A stretch of 64,000 nt of DNA from Beverwykella pulmonaria (lineage: Eukaryota > Ascomycota > Dothideomycetes > Pleosporales > Melanommataceae), in contig BCHH01000019.1 of assembly GCA_001599595.1 (NCBI GenBank), positions 312,411-376,410 on the forward strand, in the 5' to 3' direction. The notes beneath the pieces were generated by a model. That model was given only the letters and a program-made list of their open reading frames with translations, was not told where the DNA came from and searched no databases. Below are positions 22,016 to 34,032 of this stretch, piece by piece. Position 1 is the stretch's first letter. Each line of letters starts with the position of its first letter. A program made the translations under genes and the position numbers.

Positions 22016-22781
22016 TCTACTCGGAGTTTCACGGCGCTTTCCCGGGAAGGTTCGAAAACCGCAAAGTAAAAGGAAAGGAGAGGCACCCTACAAGGCGTGA
22101 AAGCCGAGGAAACGGGAACGCTGAAGATAGGAAGATGGGAAGATAGCAAGACTCGCTCGTCATAACTGTGGTGGAGTCGGGAGGGGCGATGACAGCTTTA
22201 TGGATAGTCCCATCTTTGCGGCGCGCTAATGCGGCATGATCTACGTCATGGCCACTACAGACTGTCGATACAAGCGCACGGACTACACGGATAGCGATCT
22301 AGATCGCGTGGGACAAAGAGTACGGAGATTGGACCTTGGCGAATCCATCATTTTTGTTTGGCTCGACCTGGACGTTGGGTTGCTGCATGCACTGCATGTT
22401 CCCACCTCAAAGGAAGAATCGTTTGAATTTAGGCAGTTGCAGGACAATTACATCTGTCCTACAAACCTTACTATATCTGCCCGCACGCCTTTTACAACCA
22501 CGAAAAAATCCTTCTCAATGTACCCCTGCTATTCTCCTTAGGCGTGAAAACAGACTGTAGATTCTCGCCTCACCTCCCCCCCACCGTGGTGAATGGATTG
22601 TTACAGTGATTACATCACGCACGCCAAGCCTGGAACCAGGCTTATCCCTGTCCGTCCTGACCACATCACGACGAGCTTTCCCACGCCATCCAAAGCCTTG
22701 GAACATTTCGATATCGAAGCACGCGTTTCCGGATCCATCTGGTCCAATACTGGTAGCACACCCCGCCAATCCACCGCTAGC
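22016..22781. other. Divergent promoter region of DUF2417 gene and PPE1
   Basis: The open frame at 22593 upstream of PPE1 is continuous with its coding frame, but it lacks family similarity before the chosen ATG and is taken as 5' leader. No other gene was seen. Confidence 0.45.
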
Positions 22782-23984
22782 ATGTCCGACCTCGCCAAAA
22801 CATTTGCAAAGACCAAGCTGTCGTCGTTGCCACCAGAATTACCCCTCTACGAAGATCTCGAGCGCGAGGACGACTCCTCGTCCGCGTCTTCCATGTCCAG
22901 CACCGGTACCGTGATACCGACCTCCTCGCAGCGCCCGGCCCCCGCGATCCACTGGTCTGACTACTTCGCCCAGGAGTTTTACCTTGAGCGGCAGTCCCCA
23001 TCCCCCAACGCCCATGCAGAGGAGAGCCACGCCAAATTCCACGTGTACTTGACCCCTCCGGGGTCTGCCAAGGCCCCGCTTCTGGTCTTGCACCATGGCG
23101 CTGGGAGCTCGGCACTGAGTTTTGCGCTGTTTGCAAAGGAGGTCCAGAGGTTGCTTCCCGAGGCGGGCATGCTGGCCGTCGAGGCGAGGGACCATGGCAG
23201 TGTGGTTTGGGGTCTCGAGGGCTTGGTGGACAGCAACCTGTCGATTGATTTGCTAAGTCGGGATCTGCTCGACATGCTGCAGCTTACGCAGGCGAAGATG
23301 GGGTGGAAGGAGCTGCCGCCCATTGTGCTGATAGGACATAGTCTGGGCGGAGCCGTGGTCACGGATGTCGCCAGCAAAGGACTGCTCGGAAACAAGTTGC
23401 TCGGATACGCTGTGTTGGACGTGGTCGAGGGGTCGGCTATGGAGGCGCTCAAGCACATGCAGTCGTATCTGGCAACCAGACCGAAGACGTTTGCTACGCT
23501 AGAAACGGCCATTGACTGGCATATTCGCACGCGGACGCTGAGAAATCCGCAGTCCGCGAGGGCGAGCGTGCCGAGTCTGTTACTGCAGAACCCCGACGGT
23601 CGATGGGCATGGCGCACCGATCTTTCGAGCACCGAGGCCTACTGGGAGAATTGGTTCTCGGGCATGAGCTCCAAGTTCCTGGGCGGAAGGGGAGCGAAAT
23701 TGCTCATACTGGCTGGCACGGATAGACTCGACAAGGAGCTGATGATTGGGCAAATGCAGGGTGGGTATATCGTACAGCTCTTCTATCTTGGCTGAAAATA
23801 ACTAACGCTTTTCACAGGCAAATTCCAGCTCCAGGTCTTCCCTGCTGCAGGCCATTTCCTGCACGAGGATCAGCCCGAGAAAACAGCCGAGGTGGTGGCC
23901 GAGTTTGTGAAGCGCAACGACCGCTCCATGTTGGTTCTGCCGCCCAAGGTCTCTGACCTCCTCGCCCAAGGGAAGAGAGTGTGA
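22782..23984 (+). CDS. PPE1: Protein phosphatase 2A methylesterase 1
   Basis: Two exons (22782-23760, 23818-23984) encode 381 residues. It removes the C-terminal methyl ester of the PP2A catalytic subunit. The start MSDLAKTFAKTKLSSLPPE matches the usual N-terminus of fungal orthologues; the same frame is open 63 codons further upstream. Visible features: oxyanion region LVLHHGAGSSALSFA, the aromatic/charged EARDHG, nucleophile elbow GHSLGG (Ser about 187), LDVVEGSAMEAL after it, and the catalytic His in AAGHFLHED (about 339) within exon 2. The family's DWSDYFAQE-type segment is present as HWSDYFAQE. All catalytic elements are intact. It converges with UTP23. Confidence 0.93.
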
Positions 23985-24167
23985 GGAGTACGACGACGCC
24001 ATGCTATGCAGAGACCATCCACCACGCTACCGAATTACCCAGCAAGAACTTTTATATCAACGGTAAGTGTCGCGCTTTGATTCCCGGCGTTCCTATCCTG
24101 ACTGGTCCTGCAGACTCCACATGGCGAATTGGGCATCTCCTGGGTGCTATCCATCATAGCGCAGATG

Positions 24168-25154
24168 CTAATTGTCGTCAGAAGCGGACGCATCGCCCGC
24201 CGTGTGCACATCAGCCTCCGTACCGCTTCTCCGCTTATGCTTCCGTCTCCTCTTGGGCTTTCTCGACTCTGTGTCCTCCAGCGTAGAAGTTTCCGGCGCG
24301 TTTGCGACGGGGTCTTGTGGAGTCTCCAACGTGGCCTGGTCGGTCTGGGAGGCTGGTTGGATAGGCCGTTCGGGCGGCGGAGGCTGTATCCTCATGGGCT
24401 TCTTGATACTGAGCGGATTCGGCGCCTTGGGGCCCTTTGCGCGTTTCTTCTCCCGCCGTGAAAGCCCGGCAGACTGCCCCACAATAGACCCATCCGCCTG
24501 CGCTTCTTCGCCATCGTGTTTCCGCTTCTGCCCTGCATGTGACGTGCGCCGCGACTTGAGTCCTGCCTTGAACTTTGCCTTTTCCTCCTGCTCGCGCTGT
24601 TTCTCGGTGACGGACGCCATGGGCTCCAGGATCATCACGCTCTTGCTGATGTACACAATCGGGACGCCAGGTATCTTCCGCATGTGTTCCCGCACGGCTG
24701 GGTCTTGGGTTGCGACGACATAGCGGTTCTTGTTCGTGAGACTGCCTTTCGGATCGACGACCGAGGACAGGCACTCGAAGGTCGACAGTGGCTTTGCAAG
24801 CTCGTGGTGGCCGCAGCGGCGGCGCTCGAATGCCTTGGCGTGTGTGATTACGTTTTCGTCCTTGGGCGTTGCGTCGTAGAGGTGGCGTATGTCGCATTGG
24901 GTTATCATCGGCTTGATGGTGCCTTGGAGGACTTGCTGCAGACGGCCTGTGAGATCGATCTTGAACCGGTATGAATCCTGGACGATGGCCGAATCGACCA
25001 GCACCTGGTAGGGCTCTCTGAAGTGGAAGTTGAGCTCATACTGGTGCATGAGCTTCCTGCTGTGCAGCAAAGTCAGCGCTATGATGTCAAGAACGAACAA
25101 CAACGTGTAGCGTAGCATGCAAACCTACTATGCTTTGGCACGCTTCCCCCGCAT
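24168..25154 (-). CDS. UTP23: rRNA-processing protein Utp23
   Basis: Two exons (25154-25129, 25059-24168) encode 305 residues. The 26-nt first exon, MRGKRAKAY, joins RKLMHQYELNFHFREPYQVLVD in frame, recreating the invariant Utp23 N-terminus. A degenerate PIN domain covers residues 20-170 (TQCDIRHLY, CLSSVV, NKNRYVVATQD, PGVPIVYI). The C-terminal third is basic and disordered (FKAGLKSRR, RKPKRRRKHKRR). Utp23 is a small-subunit processome factor needed for early 18S pre-rRNA cleavages and release of snR30; the fungal PIN domain is usually catalytically inactive. The 68-nt intron lies unusually close to the start codon. Length agrees with the family. Confidence 0.93.
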
Positions 25155-25499
25155 GGTGTGTGATGCGCAAGTGGGCGGCGTGGGTGTGGAGTGGAGCGTT
25201 GAAAATGAAGTGTGGAATGGAGCGTTGAAAATAAAGTGTCGCACATGAGGGCTTGGGGAAGTTTTGAATTCGCGCTCGGACCCCCTCGCGCGAACGACAA
25301 GGTGCGGGCGTAATCCCCGCGGGTCTCCGCTTTGACTCGTGCTATGGCTCACGACGACGAGTGTCGCTGACAGACTGTACCCATTTGCATTTTCCAGGCC
25401 CGTCACACGCCTTCCTCGCAATCTATCAGCGTAGCCCCAAATTGACCTCGCCTTAACCTACAGCCTGCGCTACTCGATGCACCGCAAAATAGTTCAGCC
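25155..25499. promoter_or_regulatory. Divergent promoter of UTP23 and the DUF726 gene
   Basis: A 345-bp space lies between two divergent start codons. Near 25195-25250 the segment GTGGAGTGGAGCGTTGAAAA and the similar GTGGAATGGAGCGTTGAAAA form an imperfect direct repeat about 27 bp apart. No gene is supported. Confidence 0.45.
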
Positions 25500-28400
25500 A
25501 TGACGAACGAGACCCCGTCCGGGCCCCTTACTACCGAATCCAAAACTGTGGAGAGCACCAAACCGCCCTCCACAAGCGAGCCCGACGTCGAATACGACGA
25601 TTTCGGGCTGCCCGTTCGAAAACCACGCCCGCGGACGCCGCTCGAGGAGAGTTCCGACTCTGAAGATGAATCGTTCGAGGATGCGGTAGCAACCACAGGG
25701 GCCGCAGGTCAAGAGAAGCTCACAATACCCAACAAGGCCTCAGCGAGCCCACAAAGGACGCCCGAAAGAAAACCCGACGTGTTCATCGTGCAGGGCAATG
25801 TCGAGCCCCGAATCAACGGACGCGTGTCAGAGAAAGCGGCGATGCTCGACAGCTTCTTTCAAGGGGGGAAGACACCCGAGAAGAAATCCGACAAGTTTAT
25901 TGTGCAGGGAAACATTGAGCCGGAAATCAATGGAAACGTATCAGAAAAGGCGGCGATGCTGGAGAAGGCGGCGATGCTGGAGAAGGCGGCGATGCTGGCC
26001 AAGGCCGCCGCAAGCGCAAAGTTGGCAGCCGAGCAAATGTCTGACAAGTTCATTGTGCAAGGAAACGTCGAACCCTCAATAAACGGACAAGTGTCGGAGA
26101 AGGCCGCCATGCTGGAGAAGGCCGCAAGGCTGGAGAAGGCTGCAGCGAGCGCAAAGTTGGCCGCCGAGCAGATATCCGACGAGCCTGCAGAGCAGGAGAA
26201 GACCACCCCCATAGTGAACGAAACGGCCGCAGAAAAGCCGACCGACAAAGTATCCGAGACGTCTACCGTGCAGGAGGAGATCAAGCCCACAATCAACAAG
26301 CCTATCACCGAGAAGGAGGAGGAGGAGGAGGAGGAGGAGGCAGGGGCCAAGCACGACGACGAGAAGCCGACAGCTGCGAATGATGAGCCCCCCGAAACGA
26401 CGCAGCGCGCCGACCCAGCCAGCAAACGAAACAGTGCGATTGCTGGCAGCTCACAAAGCCATCAGCCCATCGTCCTTTCCGAATACTCACACCAGCAGCT
26501 GGCTCCTGAGACGCATAAAGACACAGAGAAGGAGAAAGACGACGACGACAACGACGACGACGGATGGCAGACGATGCCTGCCTATGCCCACTACGACATG
26601 TATGATGACGATAACCGGCTTATCGCGAAGGAGAATGCGGAGGAGCTACAGGACATGAGCGGCTATGGGAACCTGGGGGGGGCCGCAAAGGGCTATTCCC
26701 GCGTCACAATGGACGACGACGCAGAGTCCCAGACCAGCATGGACGACAACACGGCCTATTTGTTCAAAGAAAAGGGGAATACCCTGTATGACGAGGATGA
26801 AGCGGCTCGCGACCCTCTCGCACAGATGCAAACAACCAAAAATCTTCTTACAGAAGGCCAGCGCATAGCCTACGTTGGCCTGGTACGGTTGGCCCTGGCG
26901 CAAATGGTAGACAAAACATCCGAGCTAGAACGAACGAGGGGCACCAAGAAGGTTGTAGATCTACTCAAAGAAACAACAAGGATGTGGGCCCAAAAGATGA
27001 TGGTCCGGCTTTATACCCACATGGAGATTGACGCCTCCGAGCAGATTATGATTGAGCAGCTCTCGGAGCACGGCGTGGTGCCTGCAGATTTGACCCCCGC
27101 CTTGATGCAAAATGCTCGAGTAAAGAATCCCGCGGCGGAACAGGAAGCAGATTCGGCAACGCCGTCTATCTCATCCCCACGCCCAGAGTCACCGTCTCTC
27201 AAATCTCGATCCTCAATTTCTCTCGACATGTATGACGATCCCGAGACACCTCCACCGCCTCCGTACAAAGAACATGAGGGCGAGGATCTACCAGAGGTGC
27301 GCGTGCCCTCGCAGCTTCCTCACACCAAGAACATTGATATAGACCTACGGTGGACCATTCTTTGCGATCTTTTCTTGGTTCTTATTGCCGACTCTGTTTA
27401 TGATTCTCGTTCAAGACAGCTTCTAGAGGAAGTGGGCAAGTACCTCAGCGTGGATTGGCTTGAGCTCTGCCGGTTCGAGAAGCGAGTCACGGATGCACTG
27501 GAGATGCAAGAAGATGCCAGCAAGGAGAACTGGAATGAGGACGCCCACATGGAGAGTCGGCGGAAGCTGGCTCGGAACAAGCGTATCGCTCTAATGGGTC
27601 TTGCTACTGTTGGCGGCAGTTTGGTCATTGGATTGTCAGCTGGCCTCATGGCACCTGTCATTGGCGCAGGCCTGGCTGCTGGTTTCACGACCATTGGTGT
27701 TGCGGGCACCGGTGGTTTCCTCGCGGGCGCTGGAGGCGCGGCTGTAATCACGACAACTGGTGTATTGAGTGGCGGCACCATCGCTGTTAGGGCCGCCAAC
27801 AGACGAACGGGATCTGTCCGAACCTTTGAATATCGACCACTCCACAATAATAAGAGAGTGAATCTCATCGTTACGATCGCAGGGTGGATGAACGGCAAGA
27901 TCGACGATGTTCGGTTGCCTTACAGTACAGTGGACCCCATCATGGGTGACATGTATTCCGTTCTGTGGGAACCAGAAATGCTTCGGAGTATGGGTGATAC
28001 GATTAATATTCTTGCCACAGAGGTGAGTCCGCAAACGTGCCAAGCACGATATATACTAATGCTGCTAGGCCCTGACCCAAGGTCTTCAACAAGTCCTCGG
28101 TAGCACGATTCTTATTGCGCTCATGGCTGCTCTTCAATTACCCGTTGCCTTGACCAAGTTGGCATATCTGATTGACAACCCATGGACGGTATCACAAACC
28201 CGAGCAGATATGGCCGGACTGATTCTTGCCGACTCCTTGGTCGATCGCAATCTTGGGTCTCGCCCCATCACGCTGGTAGGATTTTCCCTAGGGGCGAGAG
28301 TAATATTTGCATGCCTGCAAGAACTTGCTAAACGGGGAGCGTTTGGCATCGTTCAAAACGCCTATATGTTTGGTATACCAGTCGTGGCGAAGAAAGACGA

Positions 28401-29467
28401 ATACATCAGAGCGAAATCCATGGTTCCAGGGCGTTTCGTGAACGGATACGCAACAAATGATTGGATTCTTGGTCAGTCGCGAGATTGGTTTCATTTCTTC
28501 CCAGTACTAACAGCATCTAGGATATTTGTTCCGAGCAACTAGTGGAGGTATCATGAGGGTAGCAGGTCTCGCGCCTGTTCTAGTTCCTGGCGTTGAAAAC
28601 ATCAATGTCACTGAACTTGTACCCGGTCATATGGCATACCGAGCAGCGATGCCTAAGCTTCTGCGAGAAGTCGGCTGGATAGTGGAAAGTGACGAGTTCA
28701 CTGAAATCGAAGACCCCGATCCGGAGAACCACGAAAAGAGACAACGAGAGCTCATCAACGAGATCGAGGAAGCCCGCAAAGAACTAGAAAAGAAACCAGA
28801 AAAGAAGGGCTTTTCCTTTTGGCGCAAGAAGAAGGCCGAAAAGAAGGAATGGGAAGTGTACGACGAGAATTCGAAAGCTCCCATCAATAAGGGCGATGAA
28901 CCAGCTACTGAAAATCCTGTCATGTTCGACGTAGATGCAATCAGGGCGGAGGTCGCCGCTCTATCTGCTGATGGCATCGAAATCAAGGAGATCAAATCCA
29001 CACTACCACCGATGAAGATCGATATGAAAACCGCAGCCCCAGGACCGTATTCGACACTTCGCGAAACTAGGAGTTATAACGACAGCCTCGCACCATCCCC
29101 TGGAAAGCTCGGTGCTAGTTCGGGCAACCTCTCCACCCCTTCCATTGGTGGACACTCGAATCACGGAAGCCCCTCGAATGGGGGATGGGAAGAGTACAAT
29201 GAACACGAAGATGGTCTGACAATGACGTTCGATACGTCCTTCAAAGAATCTCCTTCGATACCACAATCGAGATCTCCCGTTCCTTCATACAAGTCTTCGC
29301 CGTTACCGACACTGCCAACATGGGGAGGCACCCCGGCGGAGCGACCCTCGCTCAAATCAGCAGCGACGGCGCCAAGTGCAAACTTGACTCCAGGTTACAA
29401 TGCCTGGGCGGACGAGTTCGAGGACGAGTTCGGGCAGGAGCAGGAGATGAAAATGACCTTCGAGTAG
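25500..29467 (+). CDS. DUF726 family membrane protein (Mil1/TMCO4-like)
   Basis: Three exons (25500-28022, 28069-28471, 28521-29467) encode 1,290 residues. The first 400 residues are acidic and disordered and carry three imperfect copies of FIVQGN(V/I)EPxINGxVSEKAAML, spaced by KAA-rich linkers, plus a run of nine glutamates. The conserved DUF726 part starts near 440 (LTEGQRIAYVGLVRLALAQM). It has a glycine-rich hydrophobic region (about 700-765: LVIGLSAGLMAPVIGAGLAAG) and the hydrolase-like elbow GFSLGAR (about 911-917), then FGIPVVAKKDEY. A charged C-terminus follows, with WADEFEDEFG at the very end. Yeast Mil1 of this family binds clathrin adaptor AP-1, and acidic DEFEDEFG-type tails suit adaptor binding (inference). 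Enzymatic activity is unproven. Confidence 0.87.
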
Positions 29468-30954
29468 GATAATTCTTGGGTAGTTATTTCGGTATGGAGT
29501 TGTCTGCTTGTTACATAATACCTCATTTTGCCGGTCGCATTTTGAGCGCGCATTCATGGCGGTGTCCTGGGGTCAGATTTCGCAGGAGTTTATTGTTTAT
29601 ATTTGCTACCTTGCTGCTTGTTGCATGCTAGTGCATCTCTACTAGTAACATGTCCTACAAGTAGAATGCGACTATATCGGGGAAAGTTTCGTGTCAGACA
29701 GCTATTCATTCTTCTTGTAGTAGGAAATCAACTAATGCTGTCAATGTAAAGCGTGGATATTGTGCCATCAATTAGATTCCTTCTATCAACGCCTGTACAA
29801 ATAGCAAGAGTACAAATCGCATCAACACCACAAAATACATGAATGTTAGCCGCACTTGCCCTCAATTTTATTAAAGTCTTAGCTGTGATAGAGGGCTGTC
29901 CCCTCTTTCACGTGTTACTTGCATGATATTTCCGTGCAGGTTGTCTCCAAAAGTTGTATTGTTGTGACAGTACGGTGTTTAGCCTTGCATTGTTAACACT
30001 ACGCATCCACCGTACAACCATTTCGCCTGCTGTTTGACGCTGCTACTCCATAGTAACGTCGCTGCCCAAGTCGTCCAGAATCAGCGTCCTAGTGATTCCT
30101 GTGTTTTGCCCTATAGGGTTGCTGACAGTAAGTACCTTGCCACGCCGCGATTAAGGAACTGTCTCTTATTTAGCTTGTGAAGGTTAGTCGCCAGTGTCTA
30201 TTTGTTACTAACACGATTTACTATTTTAGGGTCCTTTGCGATGAAGCTAAGATTGCGATGAAGCTAAGATTGCGATAAAGCATTCTTGCCATTTTACTAA
30301 TCCGTTCAGGTTCGTTTTCGTCTAGGTTGTATGCTTGCTGTGTAACGCCTTATGCTATGTGCATTAGCTGTGTTCTAAACAAGACAGGTTGTTTCTGTGA
30401 CTGTACTGTGTTATACTCTTGCTTACAGTACAATAGGTCTCCTAAACTTACGTGCTCTATAATTGCTGCGTCTAGAACCTGTGTAGTGTATTCCTGTATC
30501 TAAACAAATAGCTCCTATCGCGCACCTGCCCAGGCAGATACTGCAAAGTGGATGAACGACTCCTTGGTGGTCGCGAACTATGGGTCAACGGTTGCCATAA
30601 GAGGCTACCGCATAATCTAGCAAGAGGGTTATGCTAGGTTCAATCAGGCAGGTTGGTCCTCCAATTAGATAGCTGCTGATGGGCCGTTTAATGCTTTGTA
30701 GTCGCGGGGAATCAACGTTGTTCTTGCGTTTGCCATGGGACCCGCAAGAAATCATACGATCGAGAGAGCCACAGTGATGTAAATTCAACAATTCAATTAC
30801 TGTTTTTCTTTTACAACATAGCAATATCTCACAGAATGCGACATAACAGGGAATATCAGCTTGTTCATGAATATATCAAATGCAGGGACTGTAATAGATC
30901 ATATTTCAGGTGATGTGGATACTATCCTAGTGCCAAAGTCACACCATACGCAAA
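29468..30954. other. Gene-free stretch with a short tandem repeat
   Basis: I see no supportable gene. A 17-bp unit (GCGATGAAGCTAAGATT) occurs twice head-to-tail at 30238-30271, followed by a partial third copy. Short open frames on the minus strand near 30585-30824 have no recognisable features. The region has the look of decayed intergenic or transposon-derived DNA. Confidence 0.4.
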
Positions 30955-32747
30955 CTATTCTAGATCTTTCCACAATTCTGCTCGTGTCTTGAACATCAAG
31001 TACGGACCGTTGTGGTCAGCAATGAACTGGTCAAAGATCTGGAACTCCTCAACACGCCCTGTGCCTGTCGTATCACCTATCTTGCCACCGCCGACTTCAT
31101 CAAGCTTGGTATCTTGCAGACGCTCAAAGTCAAAGTACCAAATGCTTTTGGCTAGTGTCAGACTGGCTTCCATGTAGGCCATTGCCTTGCCTGCACAAGC
31201 CCGTGAACCGACGCCGAAAGGCGAGAACGCCGCGTGTAACATCTTCCGATCTGTCAGACCCCGTGTCTTGTCTTTCTCCTCAAGCCATCTCTCAGGCTTG
31301 AATTTGAACGGCTCAGGGAAGTATTCTTCGTTATGGTGAATAGTGTATATATTGACACCGACCCAAGTTCCAGCGGGCACTTCATGGCCGTCGACGATCA
31401 GGGGTTTATCGCTTCCTTCTTCACCTACAGGTAGCTCACGCCATAATGTTCCAGATATCGGAGGAGAGATGCGCATCGCTTCATCGAGAACAGCTCTTAG
31501 GAATGTGCAGCTCGACAAAAGCGACCCAGACTGAATCTCCGAGCCTGAGGAGAACGTGCCGCGGATCTCAGAGGCGAGCTTTGAGTAACAATCTGGATAT
31601 CTTGAAAGGTAGAAATATGCTGCAGCCAGTGTTGTGGACGTTGTATCACCACCTGTTGGAATCAACAATGCGCAAAGCCAAGTATAAGGTACACTTACCA
31701 GCCGGGAAAAAAAATGTAGCTTCAGATACCAACTCTCCCAAGCTGATTTTTGTACCAGTCTCGGGGTCTATAGCATTCATGACGTACGAAAACAAATCCT
31801 CCTTCGATTCTTTGCCTTCCTTCAGGCGATCCTTGACCATCTTCTTCAGAAGATAAAAGTACTTCATCCTAAGAGCAAAGAGCTTAGGAAAGAAGAATTC
31901 CAGTCCGCACCATTTCACCATCGGCGCCTGTATGTATATGTTGTTCTTGTAGCTTGCTCCCGCCAGACCTGGGATGACGAAATCGTTGGTATTTTCCGTT
32001 TGCATGTTGAGCATGTATCCAAAACCGAATCGACAAATAATATCGGCCCCAAGTCGCTTGCACCGATCCGTCATGTTGACCGGTTCGCCTGCCTGACTGC
32101 CTTTGAGGAGCTGTTGGAGGAAAACATGGACATGTTCTAACATGACAGGCTCAAACTGCCGCATCTTCTGCTCGGAAAGTGCCTTGCTGATCATGCGCCG
32201 TTTGATCTTGTGGAGTCTCTTGTCAATGCAGCAGAAGACGCTGTAGGTATTGGCTTTGATCTGCGTAGCGAGATACGAATGAACTTTGTTGGTGCGCTCG
32301 CTTTGATAGATGTCTTGATCTCATGAGACTTTACACACCAAGTCTTTCTGTTCTAGAACATACCGTGTAAAGCCCTATAGGAGCTGAATACCAACTTGTT
32401 CGGCCCGTGCCTTATGACAGGTCCTGTAATCTAGAGTTGGTTGGTTGTATAAAATTGACACTCGAGGGCACTAGACACGTACCGTACTTTTGGTGATCAT
32501 TATAAGTCACTAAGTGTAGACGTTTGTTCAAAGAATGATACACTGTGTATAGATCTGTAATTCCGGCAAGCCATGGCCCGGGGAATTTGCTAAGAGGATG
32601 AAGCGTGAGTCGATAACCATAGAGCACGATGCACTAAAGGATATGAGCTACGAACTAGTAGACTAGAAGAAGGCTCACCCTGAGAATAAAGGCAAGAGCG
32701 ATGTACTTTGCGATGAAAAAAAGCGCATCAAAGATTTTCCAAGCCAT
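30955..32747 (-). CDS. Cytochrome P450 monooxygenase
   Basis: Five exons (32747-32679, 32633-32483, 32423-32364, 32313-31699, 31652-30955) assemble to 530 residues. The N-terminus is a membrane anchor (IFDALFFIAKYIALAFIL) followed by the proline-rich hinge HPLSKFPGPW. Further motifs: KYGPVIRHGPNKLVF; I-helix oxygen-activation motif AGGDTT (about 298-303, split by the last intron); ExxR as DEAMR (about 356); and the heme loop FGVGSRACAG with the cysteine ligand near 447. All hallmark residues are intact, so it is probably a functional ER-bound monooxygenase. The substrate is unknown. It stands alone, without neighbouring biosynthetic genes, in a repeat-rich gene-poor region. The overall pattern is like fungal CYP families that act on toxins, xenobiotics or secondary metabolites. 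Confidence 0.9.
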
Positions 32748-33711
32748 TTCGAATAAAATCGCTCAATAGGTTTCAATGACAGATTATTTTCTTAATAGGC
32801 ACAAAGTGGGCAAAGGGTGATTGAAAAGATGATGGTATTCGGAAGCTCTCTACCAACGCAGGTAAATTGATGTTGAATGCCATGGGCCTTTTCAACCATG
32901 CATCTCCCCCTATGACTGCCTTTCGTTTGCCGTTTCATTCACCTCGCCTCATGACTGCATTTAGTTTACCTTGTGTGCCCTTTTGATGCATCTTTCCTTG
33001 TAATTGCTTTCCTTGTTTACCCGCGCCTCGCCGTATAACTGCATTTTTGGTTTGCCCTTTTATAGACTTCTCCTTATGACAGCATTTCGCTAAGCCTAAC
33101 AAAATGTTAGTAGCTACCGTTTCAACCATGGTCCTATTGCCTGATTTTCAGGCACTTTAGTGTAGGTTTTATCTGAGGTGCTCCGCTCTCGTGATTCGCT
33201 TGGGTCTAACACGTATTCTATTTACCTCATCTTTTAGCCACCTTATCTTAGCATATCATCATCGAACAAAGTAAACTGGTCGGCCTGTTGGTCTAGCAAA
33301 CGCACAGCCAAAAGCCAAAGCTCGTGCCTGCACTCCCTGAAAGCCCCCCGAAACACCCAATGTCTCAATATTTATGGAAGATTCAGAGTTCGCTTGATCT
33401 CGTCGTAGAGATGATGCATTCCTTCAAGGTATGTATACTATAATATGGTACCGCAATAATTTCATGTTCCTTAAGGTAATATTTCGATCGCCTGGAAAGA
33501 GTTCAAAAGTTTGTAATATTATTGGAAACCCCGAAGTGTAAAATGAGCTCATGTACAGTGAAAAATAAATACAATTGTCACAATATATGTATCAAGACTT
33601 AATGAACCCTAAAAGTGAATTCGCGACAATCTTCTACCGCCGTTATTCTTCTCGGACCGTCATGTCTTTTTATTCAGATTAATGTTTCCAGCACTATGAA
33701 CACCACATGTT
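32748..33711. other. Intergenic region with degenerate repeats
   Basis: Apart from the repeat array at 32906-33096 I see nothing. The minus-strand frame at 32935-33129 simply translates that array. Confidence 0.4.
32906..33096. repeat. Degenerate tandem repeat array (about five copies)
   Basis: The + strand holds about five diverged copies of a unit like CTCGCCTCATGACTGCATTT-(A/C)GTTTACC, at about 32907, 32941, 33000, 33021 and 33069. Copies differ by substitutions and small gaps, with spacing of about 21-60 nt. The array is flanked at both sides by TTCAACCATG (32891 and 33121). It looks like an old minisatellite or the inside of a mobile element. Confidence 0.5.
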
Positions 33712-34032
33712 TCATTTGGGAACATACGCCACAGGAATCGACATAGTTGCCTCCTGATTCAAAGAGTTTCCGTCAGTCTTGTTCTCAATGGTTGATTTGC
33801 CCATACTGTGAAACGCCAACAATCTGTCCTCAGTGGGGTCCAAAACACTACAGCCTGGTTCTTTTCGGGGTTTCTTACGGCTCGCGGGTCGATACCATCT
33901 AGGAAGTCCTCTCCTAGAGTTCGTTCTATCCTTGCTCGCTGAGGAGCCCATCCAAGACTTGACCAGGGCAATCCAGCTTTGAAAGATATTCGGGAGAGTA
34001 GGGATGCCCAAAATCAAGAAACCCGTAGAAAT
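33712..34032 (-). pseudogene. C-terminal exon fragment of an integral membrane protein (rhodopsin-fold/PTH11-like?)
   Basis: A minus-strand frame of 106 codons begins right after a splice-acceptor-like TTGAGTAG. It reads ISTGFLILGIPTLPNIFQSW followed by a polar, basic tail (RRGLPRWYR, RKKPRKEPG) to a stop. A last transmembrane helix ending in P-T-L-P, then a long cytoplasmic tail, is the typical end of fungal rhodopsin-domain (PTH11-related) membrane proteins. I could not find the upstream helices in the next 600 bp, so this is probably a remnant. The family assignment is tentative. Confidence 0.3.

Noticed and set aside
22593..22781. 63-codon N-terminal extension of PPE1
   Set aside because: The frame is open, but the known N-terminus of the family begins at the later MSDL start; the upstream part is more likely leader.
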